From: Oscillospiraceae bacterium
GTDB taxonomy: Bacteria; Bacillota; Clostridia; Oscillospirales; Acutalibacteraceae
Direction: 5' to 3'
DNA length: 5,197 bases
Assembly: GCA_902782805.1 (NCBI GenBank)
Contig: CACZON010000019.1
Span: 1 to 5,197, forward strand
Shown here: positions 1-4,703 of the stretch, piece after piece
Numbering within the stretch: the first letter of the stretch is position 1
How the letters are laid out: each line of letters opens with the position of its first letter
The notes under the pieces: model-generated
The model's database searches: none
What the model was told of the DNA's origin: nothing
The model's input: the letters and a program-made list of their open reading frames with translations, nothing else
Made by a program: the position numbers and the translations under genes

Positions 1-363
1 AAGCTCGATCGCGATCCGGATGCAGTCTTTGCAGTCATCGATCAGCGGTTTGCCCGTATCGAGCCCTTTGATCTCGCGGCAGGTCACCGCGCCGCATTTT
101 TCGCGGAACGCTTCGAGCATCGCGCGCGCATCCGGGTTGATGCGGCTGCCCTGATAAAGCTTGAGCCCCAGGAGCATCTGCGCGGCGCAGAGCGCGCCGC
201 AGGTCGCGAAAGTCGAGCCCATTCCGCCGCCGAAGCCGGCGCCGAAGCGCATCAGCTCCTCGCGTGAAACGTCGACCTGATCCTCAAAAGAGCGCAGGAC
301 GACCTGGCAGCAGTTGCAGCCCTGCGCACGCAGCGCCGCAATTTGATCCGAACGTTTTGACAT
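1..363 (-). CDS. C_GCAxxG_C_C family putative redox protein (C-terminus cut by window edge)
   Basis: Reading the minus strand from the ATG at 363-361 gives 121 uninterrupted codons that run off the window start, so the 3' end is missing. The protein opens MSKRSDQIAALRAQGCNCCQ, then has a glycine-rich stretch (GAGFGGGMG, residues 41-49), C-G-A-L-C at 55-59, C90 and C95 in a K-C-G-A-V-T-C-R-E segment, and C111/C114. That series of spaced cysteines around a glycine-rich loop is the layout of the C_GCAxxG_C_C family (members are usually about 140-150 residues), which is thought to be redox-active or metal-binding; no reaction is established. No signal peptide or membrane helix is visible, so it should be cytoplasmic. 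An AGGAAGAG ribosome binding site sits about 8 bases before the ATG and supports this start. Only about 32 bases separate the ATG from the upstream hairpin, leaving little room for a private promoter, so it may be expressed by read-through from the TPM gene. Confidence 0.85.
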   Translation of the reverse strand, partial: MSKRSDQIAALRAQGCNCCQVVLRSFEDQVDVSREELMRFGAGFGGGMGSTFATCGALCAAQMLLGLKLYQGSRINPDARAMLEAFREKCGAVTCREIKGLDTGKPLIDDCKDCIRIAIEL

Positions 364-395
364 GGATTTCTCTTCCTTTTTTTGAAAAATCAAGG

Positions 396-435
396 AAAGC
401 CCCGCTCGGGATCCGCTCCCTTGCTGCGGGGCTTT
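396..435. terminator. Intrinsic terminator-like hairpin with T-rich flanks on both sides
   Basis: AAAGCCCCGC (396-405) pairs perfectly with GCGGGGCTTT (426-435), giving a 10-bp stem; a 4-bp inner stem (GGGA 408-411 with TCCC 417-420) fits in the loop. In the plus direction the stem is followed by an almost pure T-tract (433-445). In the minus direction, which is the direction of the genes, it is preceded by A-rich sequence and followed by a broken T-run (TTTCCTTGATTTTT). It lies 32 bases past the stop of the TPM gene and should end that operon, but the interrupted U-tract makes partial read-through into the redox gene plausible. Confidence 0.7.
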
Positions 436-467
436 TTCTTTTTTTGAATCCGCTTTGCGCGGTGCGA

Positions 468-1421
468 TCAGAACTTCCCGCCGCCGCCGAAATGCGTGGA
501 GCCGGAAGAACTGACGTGGAATCCGCCGCCGCCTCCGCCGCTCCTGCCTTCGTTCGTCGGCCGGGCAACGCGCGTCACCTGGCTGTAGAGGAAGGCGTCG
601 TCCGAAACGCGCAAATCCAGACTGTTCGGGCGGATATAGGTATTCGCCGAGGGCTGATGGCGAACGGTTTTAAGCTTCGACTTCATCACCGAAACCGGGA
701 GGAAGCCCAGAAGGCTCCCGAATCCGCCGCCGGCCGCCGCCGCGCCTACGGGGAATCCTTCCTCGCCGCGTTCGACCGGTTCCTGGGGGTTATAGGGATT
801 GCCCTGACGCGCGCGGGTAATCAGTTCATCGCAGGTATCGGCGTAGGTCGTAAAAGCGCCGTAATAATCTCCGTCGCTCAGATACGGAACGAACTGCTCC
901 GAAAGATAGTCGATCGCGTCCATAAAGGAGTACGCGGCAAAATCGCCGTGACCGCTCACGTAATAATCGCGATCCTCCATGCTGATCAGCAGCATCAGTC
1001 CGTCGTGGTTCGCGCCGTAGCCGTAGCCGTTGTAATCGAAGAAGTCGTCCGCGTAATCGCGCGGAAGCTTTCCGTCGATGGAATACTTCGTGACAACCGA
1101 GATTTCGCACTGCTGCCGCTGCGTGATTTCTTCGAGCTTTTGAAGAAGCTGCGCCTCCTCATTCGGTGTAAGCAGATCCGCGTCGTCCACTAAAAGCGGC
1201 AGGGTGCGCTCCGGGTACTCGAACGCCGACGAAACGTAGCCGGTGACCGGATCGGGCTCGCCGCCGCCTTCGCTGACCTCTCCGTAATCTTCAACGGTGC
1301 CGTCCGTTTGCGCCGGCTCGGAAGAATCCGCCACCGAGTTGAGCGCGCAGACGGAAAGCGCGGTACTTAAAAAGACGGCAAGCACGAGAGAAAGGAATAA
1401 CACTTTCAGAAATTTCTTCAT
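468..1421 (-). CDS. TPM-domain protein, YdjH-like (UPF0603 type), exported/membrane
   Basis: This 317-residue protein begins with a classical export signal: two lysines, then a hydrophobic stretch to about residue 26. A short acidic, low-complexity linker (30-70) leads into a TPM domain at roughly 74-205, recognisable from LLVDDADLLTPNEEAQLL (76-93), C-E-I-S-V-V-T (105-111) and D-G-L-M-L-L-I-S (140-147). A weak hydrophobic segment (about 223-245) then precedes M-K-S-K-L-K-T-V-R (246-254), a layout common in Firmicutes TPM proteins with one membrane helix and a cytoplasmic tail. The tail is Gly/Ser/His-rich and ends G-G-G-G-K-F. TPM domains have been linked to phosphatase activity or to membrane-protein assembly and repair; the role here is unknown. 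A cysteine at 25 (L-S-V-C) is not a good lipobox because the -1 residue is Val. The start follows an AGGGGAGG ribosome binding site that abuts the upstream stop, 15 bases away, so it is co-transcribed with the zinc-ribbon gene. Confidence 0.9.
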   Translation of the reverse strand: MKKFLKVLFLSLVLAVFLSTALSVCALNSVADSSEPAQTDGTVEDYGEVSEGGGEPDPVTGYVSSAFEYPERTLPLLVDDADLLTPNEEAQLLQKLEEITQRQQCEISVVTKYSIDGKLPRDYADDFFDYNGYGYGANHDGLMLLISMEDRDYYVSGHGDFAAYSFMDAIDYLSEQFVPYLSDGDYYGAFTTYADTCDELITRARQGNPYNPQEPVERGEEGFPVGAAAAGGGFGSLLGFLPVSVMKSKLKTVRHQPSANTYIRPNSLDLRVSDDAFLYSQVTRVARPTNEGRSGGGGGGFHVSSSGSTHFGGGGKF

Positions 1422-1436
1422 CGTATCCCCCTCCCC

Positions 1437-2519
1437 TTAAAACAGCTTCATAAACCAGAGGATGAGGAAAATCGCCGCCGCAAAACCGAGCGCGCAGATC
1501 GCCCACCAGCGCCAGTAGGCGCCTTTATCGACCGGCAGATCGCCTACGAATTTCCCCGTCTGGCCGTTCATCGCGAAAAGGTAGTGATTGCCCTGCCAGG
1601 TTGTATTGAGGAGCCATACCGGGTAGAGCGCGTACTGCGCGTGCGTATCGGAAAGATCGATGTTGCTGCGCTCCGGAAGAACCGTTGCGTAGCCGGCCGT
1701 CGTCTGCGCAAAGACCTGTTCCGTGCTCGTTTTGATCCGTTCGTTGGCGCGCTGCTTGCTCTCCTGCTCGTCGACGTCGTATCGGTCGGCGAGATACCCC
1801 GCGAGATACGAGGTCTTGAAGGGAACCGCCTGGCTGACATCGAACGGCTCGATCGACTCCATCAGGTCGTCGGCCATCTGGGAGGAACCGTCCACCGGAA
1901 CGGCAACGAAATCGACGCTTCCGTTGCGGTGGAGCGAATAGTAGCTCGTTTCGGTATAGTTGTAGTTGCGGTCGCTCCACATTCTCGTGCGCGTTCCTTT
2001 GTAGACGATATCCGCCTGGGAACGGGCGTCGAAAAGCCAGAACGGTACGTAGACGCCCTTGATCTCATCGATGTGGTTTTCATCCTTGAAAATCTTCGGC
2101 AGAAGCCTTTTGCCGGACAGATGCTGCCGCAGGCCGCGTTTGGCCGCTTCCTTGTCGAGCTTGAAGGGGATCACGAGATCCGGCTTCAAATCGCCCGTAA
2201 GCTGGCCGGACATGACGACCGGATTGCCGCAGAAGGGGCAGCTCATTGCCGAGGTCGTCGGCGAGCCGATGATCTCGCCGCCGCAGGAATTGCAGACGTA
2301 GACGAACATCTCCGCCGTCTCTCCCGTCTCCCACTGCCCGCCGGCGTCGTTCCAGTCCATCTGGTCCGGGCGGTCCTCGTTGAGCGCGTTGTCGTGGGCG
2401 GCCATGGCGTCGATATCGAATTCCGAATCGCAGTAGGGACATTTCATCCGCTGGATGTTCGGATCAAATTCCACCGCGCCGCCGCAATGCGGGCATTTAT
2501 AATCGAATAATTCTGCCAT
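1437..2519 (-). CDS. Zinc-ribbon membrane-anchored protein, YdjG-like
   Basis: This 360-residue protein carries two N-terminal zinc ribbons: C9-P-H-C12 with C27-P-Y-C30, and C76-N-S-C79 with C94-P-F-C97, separated by an acidic Asn/Asp-rich linker. A mixed alpha/beta region (about 105-330) follows, containing V-P-F-W-L-F-D-A (158-165) and Y-P-V-W-L-L-N-T (299-306), both typical of this uncharacterised family. A single hydrophobic segment at about 337-357 (W-A-I-C-A-L-G-F onwards) ends the protein, so the bulk should face the cytoplasm behind a C-terminal anchor. Such proteins are often auto-annotated as TFIIB-type zinc ribbon or helicase-like because of the ribbons; no helicase motif is present. 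In B. subtilis the equivalent partner works with YdjH and YdjI at the membrane. The start has AAGGAG 10 bases upstream. It lies 82 bases after the SPFH stop and 15 bases before the TPM gene. Family membership is confident; molecular function is unknown. Confidence 0.88.
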   Translation of the reverse strand: MAELFDYKCPHCGGAVEFDPNIQRMKCPYCDSEFDIDAMAAHDNALNEDRPDQMDWNDAGGQWETGETAEMFVYVCNSCGGEIIGSPTTSAMSCPFCGNPVVMSGQLTGDLKPDLVIPFKLDKEAAKRGLRQHLSGKRLLPKIFKDENHIDEIKGVYVPFWLFDARSQADIVYKGTRTRMWSDRNYNYTETSYYSLHRNGSVDFVAVPVDGSSQMADDLMESIEPFDVSQAVPFKTSYLAGYLADRYDVDEQESKQRANERIKTSTEQVFAQTTAGYATVLPERSNIDLSDTHAQYALYPVWLLNTTWQGNHYLFAMNGQTGKFVGDLPVDKGAYWRWWAICALGFAAAIFLILWFMKLF

Positions 2520-2553
2520 GTTTCGTTTTCTCCTTATCGGATATTACGGGAAA

Positions 2554-2592
2554 AGGCGCCTCTCCCGCTTTTGGGAAACCGGAGGGGCGCCT
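2554..2592 (-). other. Intercistronic hairpin between SPFH and zinc-ribbon genes
   Basis: AGGCGCC (2554-2560) pairs with GGCGCCT (2586-2592), and a further CTCC/GGAG block (2562-2565 with 2581-2584) extends the stem across one mismatch (A-C in the minus-strand RNA). It begins 10 bases after the SPFH stop codon and is followed in the transcribed direction by only four T residues before CCC. That suggests a leaky terminator, or a 3' stabilising or processing structure that lowers expression of the two downstream genes, rather than an operon end. The downstream ribosome binding site (AAGGAG) is outside the stem. Confidence 0.5.
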
Positions 2593-2601
2593 GCAGGGTC
2601 G

Positions 2602-3924
2602 TTAAACGAGATCGTCCTGCCCGAACGGTTTGCCGCACTGCGGGCAGAATTTCGGAGGATTCTCGCCGGGGTTGGGCTCCCAGCCGCATCTGCTGCAGCG
2701 GTATTTTTTCTCAACGGGCTTCGGTTTGCCGCATTCGGTGCAGAATTTGCCGGTGTTCTTCGTGCCGCACGAGCAGATCCATTCACCCGGTGCGGGTGCG
2801 GGCGCGGGCTTCGCGGTGCCGCATTCCACGCAGAACTTGCCGCTGTTTTCGGTGCCGCAGTTCGGGCACTTCCAGGTATCCGCCGCGGGAGCCGCCGGAG
2901 CTGCCGCCTGCTGTTGCTGCTGCGCCATCGTAAAGAGCTGGGTCGCGTTGACGCCGCCGGCCTGCTGGGCCATACCCATTCCGATAAAACCGTTCATCGC
3001 GCCGGAGGCGTTGGAGGCTGCCGCCTGCATCGCTTCCGCCTGCGCGCCGACCATCGTCGCCGCCGCCATGGAAGGATCGCGGAGCATTCCCGCGCGCTGC
3101 GCCTGCTGGATGAGTTCCTGATCCGCTTCGGTCAGGGTGATCGGATTGAGCGCAACGGATACGACGGACAGACCGCGCAGATCGGACCACTTCTGGGTCA
3201 GCGCTTCGTTCATCGCGTCGGCAAGCTCGGTCGCGTGGCCGGGCAGCGCGCTCGGGCGCACGCCGAGCTCGGAGATTTTCGCGAACGCCGGCTGCAGGGC
3301 GGTTACGAATTCCGTTTTGAGCTGGGCTTCGATCTGATCTCTCGTATAATCACGTTCAACGTTGCCGCAGACGTTCGTATAGAACAGGAGCGGATCGGAG
3401 ATCTTGTAGGAATAAACGCCGCTGCAGCGGACCGATACGTCGATATCGAGGCCGATATTGCGGTCGACTACGCGGAACGGGATCGGATTCGGGGTGCCGA
3501 ATTTGTTGTCGACGAGTTCCTTGATGTTGAAATAATAGACGCGCTGATCCTTGCCGGTATCGCCGCCGTAAGTAAAGCGGCGCCAGAGCGTTTTGAAGGT
3601 TTCCTTGATGCTCTCGCCGAGGGAACCGGTAAAGATGCTCGGCTCGGTGGATTTGTCGTACGTATATTCGCCGGGCTCCGCACAAACCTCAACGATCTTT
3701 CCCTGCTCCACGATGATCATGCACTGACCGTCGGCAACGGCGATGCCGGAACCGTTGGAGATGATGTTATCGTTTCCCTTCGTATTGGAGGAGCGTCCGG
3801 TGATGCGTTTCTGACCCTTTACGACCAGAGTGTCCGCGTTGATTGCTTCGCAATAGAAGAATTCTTTCCATTGATCCGCGAGCGTACCGCCGATCGCACC
3901 GAGTGCTGCTGAAATTAAACCCAT
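2602..3924 (-). CDS. SPFH-domain protein with three C-terminal zinc ribbons, YdjI-like
   Basis: This 440-residue protein matches the YdjI type of SPFH (stomatin/prohibitin/flotillin/HflKC) proteins, often annotated as virion core protein-like. The SPFH region covers about residues 25-280 and includes N-G-S-G-I-A-V-A-D-G-Q (57-67), G-T-P-N-P-I-P-F-R-V-V-D (143-154) and D-P-S-M-A-A-A-T (283-290). There is no N-terminal membrane helix, unlike stomatins; membrane contact presumably comes through the short N-terminus or through partners. An Ala/Met/Gly/Gln-rich linker (about 285-348, with a run of five Gln) leads to three ribbons: C353/C356 with C365/C368, C384/C386 with C395/C398, and C410/C413 with C427/C430. 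The middle one uses CxC where the others use CxxC. SPFH proteins oligomerise into membrane scaffolds; B. subtilis YdjI is needed to place PspA at the membrane. The start has AAAGGAG 7 bases upstream. It is first in a three-gene operon and has its own promoter candidate upstream. Confidence 0.94.
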   Translation of the reverse strand: MGLISAALGAIGGTLADQWKEFFYCEAINADTLVVKGQKRITGRSSNTKGNDNIISNGSGIAVADGQCMIIVEQGKIVEVCAEPGEYTYDKSTEPSIFTGSLGESIKETFKTLWRRFTYGGDTGKDQRVYYFNIKELVDNKFGTPNPIPFRVVDRNIGLDIDVSVRCSGVYSYKISDPLLFYTNVCGNVERDYTRDQIEAQLKTEFVTALQPAFAKISELGVRPSALPGHATELADAMNEALTQKWSDLRGLSVVSVALNPITLTEADQELIQQAQRAGMLRDPSMAAATMVGAQAEAMQAAASNASGAMNGFIGMGMAQQAGGVNATQLFTMAQQQQQAAAPAAPAADTWKCPNCGTENSGKFCVECGTAKPAPAPAPGEWICSCGTKNTGKFCTECGKPKPVEKKYRCSRCGWEPNPGENPPKFCPQCGKPFGQDDLV

Positions 3925-3948
3925 AATGAAACTCCTTTCATTTTGTCA

Positions 3949-3967
3949 AAAGCGGCGCGGCCGCTTT
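3949..3967 (-). promoter_or_regulatory. Leader hairpin upstream of the SPFH gene
   Basis: AAAGCGGC (3949-3956) and GCCGCTTT (3960-3967) form a perfect 8-bp stem with a 3-base loop. It lies between the predicted transcription start (about 3978) and the ribosome binding site (AAAGGAG, 3931-3937), leaving the latter free. In the transcribed direction four T residues end the stem, a tract too short to be a convincing terminator. It may be a 5' mRNA-stabilising stem, a weak attenuator or an operator. Confidence 0.45.
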
Positions 3968-3984
3968 CGGTTTTTGTTTTATTT

Positions 3985-4013
3985 ATCATATCACATTTTT
4001 TGCGCCGGGTACA
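3985..4013 (-). promoter_or_regulatory. Extended -10 promoter candidate for the SPFH operon
   Basis: On the minus strand TATGAT (3990-3985) is one base from the sigma-A consensus TATAAT and is preceded by TGA (3993-3991), which makes an extended -10 (TGnTATGAT). The best -35 at 17-base spacing is poor (TGTACC, 4013-4008), as is common for extended -10 promoters. A/T tracts immediately upstream (4015-4040) could act as an UP element. Predicted start is near 3978, giving a leader of about 54 bases. I did not find the TGAAAC/CGTA pair of a sigma-W-type promoter. Confidence 0.5.
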
Positions 4014-4085
4014 GTATTTTTCATAAAAAAGTCTTTTTTTCCCGGAAGCTGCGAAACCGGCGGGAGGATTCCCCAAAGCGGGCGG

Positions 4086-4117
4086 AAAAAGGCCGGATGC
4101 TGTGCACCCGGCCTTTT
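4086..4117 (-). terminator. Strong intrinsic terminator after the small membrane-protein gene
   Basis: In the minus-strand RNA, AAAAGGCCGG plus GUGC pairs with GCAU plus CCGGCCUUUU: a 14-bp stem with one G-U pair and an ACA loop, followed by a U-run (five T residues at 4090-4086). It sits 27 bases past the stop codon of the membrane-protein gene and separates that transcript from the SPFH operon. Confidence 0.88.
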
Positions 4118-4143
4118 GAGGATACGTACCGTTTCGATAAAAC

Positions 4144-4530
4144 TTACGCGTTCTTCTTGTTGAGGAACGCAGCGACGAGGAATACGACCGGAAGCGCAAT
4201 GGATCCGATGATCGTGCCAGCGCTGCCGCCGAGGATGATCAGCGAAATCGCGCTGAGAACCAGGCAGATAATTCCCCAAACGATTGCGTTCGTCGTCTTC
4301 GCAGGATTCTTGGAAGCGCCGAGGCCGATAATACCGGCAACGAGCTGCGCTACCGCGCCGAGAATCCCGATGATGCCGCCGGCAAGGATCTTTCCGCCGG
4401 CTCCGACGTAAGCGCCGAGCGCACCGATCAGGTTGACGATGATCTCAACAACGATCATAACGCCGCCGGAGACGATCATAATGATACTCATAACGAACAG
4501 GAATACGTTTTTCTGTGACTGCTGTTGCAT
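4144..4530 (-). CDS. Small hydrophobic four-helix membrane protein, function unknown
   Basis: This 128-residue protein has a short polar start (MQQQSQKN) followed by four probable membrane helices at about 9-36, 46-70, 81-100 and 105-123, with a short Lys/Asn-containing loop (A-S-K-N-P-A-K-T-T, 72-80) in the middle and a basic end (N-K-K-N-A). The first two helices are rich in Gly/Ile/Val with several small-residue spacings that favour tight helix packing. No catalytic or transport motif is visible and I do not recognise the family. The start is supported by an AGGGGGA ribosome binding site about 8 bases upstream. It appears monocistronic, with a promoter candidate upstream and a strong terminator downstream, and it lies just after a LuxR-type regulator gene in the same orientation. 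Whether that regulator controls it is inference. Confidence 0.8.
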   Translation of the reverse strand: MQQQSQKNVFLFVMSIIMIVSGGVMIVVEIIVNLIGALGAYVGAGGKILAGGIIGILGAVAQLVAGIIGLGASKNPAKTTNAIVWGIICLVLSAISLIILGGSAGTIIGSIALPVVFLVAAFLNKKNA

Positions 4531-4586
4531 AGATATATCCCCCTATTCAAAAAATATGAAAAAGTCAGGAACTTTTCCTTATTTTT

Positions 4587-4595
4587 ATTCTATCA
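4587..4595 (-). promoter_or_regulatory. Extended -10 promoter candidate for the small membrane-protein gene
   Basis: TAGAAT (4592-4587 on the minus strand) preceded by TGA (4595-4593) forms an extended -10. The 17-base-spaced -35 position (4615-4610) has no good consensus, and the inverted repeat 4615-4631 starts right there. Predicted start is near 4580, leaving a leader of about 50 bases. A competing -35-like TTTACA (4667-4662) exists further upstream but lacks a matching -10. Confidence 0.4.
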
Positions 4596-4614
4596 GACGA
4601 ACCGTTTATGCACC

Positions 4615-4631
4615 CTACCCTCACAGGGTAG
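4615..4631. repeat. Perfect 7-3-7 inverted repeat, possible operator
   Basis: CTACCCT (4615-4621) and AGGGTAG (4625-4631) are exact reverse complements separated by CAC. The repeat touches the -35 position of the promoter candidate for the downstream membrane-protein gene, as expected for an activator or repressor site. The half-site resembles the TACYY-type halves bound by some NarL/LuxR-family regulators, and such a regulator is encoded immediately upstream. Read in the plus direction it is followed by four T residues, so a very small plus-strand terminator is an alternative. Confidence 0.5.
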
Positions 4632-4703
4632 TTTTCGGTCTATTCCAACAATAAAATTTTATGTAAAGCGCCCGGTTCTTTATTTTTTCACGTCATACTC
4701 CGG

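Noticed and set aside
264..1193. 309-codon plus-strand open frame opposite the TPM gene
   Set aside because: It overlaps the opposite strand of the redox and TPM genes and the terminator hairpin, with low-complexity composition and no domain.
1344..1421. Lipoprotein signal on the TPM protein (Cys25)
   Set aside because: The residue before the cysteine is Val, not Gly/Ala/Ser, so the lipobox is poor; an ordinary signal peptide or anchor is more likely.
1584..2510. 308-codon plus-strand open frame opposite the zinc-ribbon gene
   Set aside because: Antisense shadow of a well-supported gene; no domain was recognised.
2518..3912. 464-codon plus-strand open frame opposite the SPFH gene
   Set aside because: It is exactly antisense to a strongly conserved SPFH protein, has an Arg/Ala/Gly-rich composition typical of shadow frames in GC-rich DNA, and shows no recognisable domain.
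3925..4080. Sigma-W (ECF) promoter for the SPFH operon
   Set aside because: TGAAAA-like sequence is present, but no CGTA/CGTC -10 element occurs at the required spacing.
4560..4579. Small overlapping inverted repeats in the leader of the membrane-protein gene
   Set aside because: The 5-6-bp AT-rich stems (AAAAGT/ACTTTT and AGGAA/TTCCT) are mutually exclusive and too weak to call as a riboswitch or attenuator.
4651..4662. ATAAAATTTTAT palindrome as a terminator of the regulator gene
   Set aside because: It is an A/T-only 12-base palindrome with no loop and no GC stem; chance in an AT-rich intergenic region is likely.
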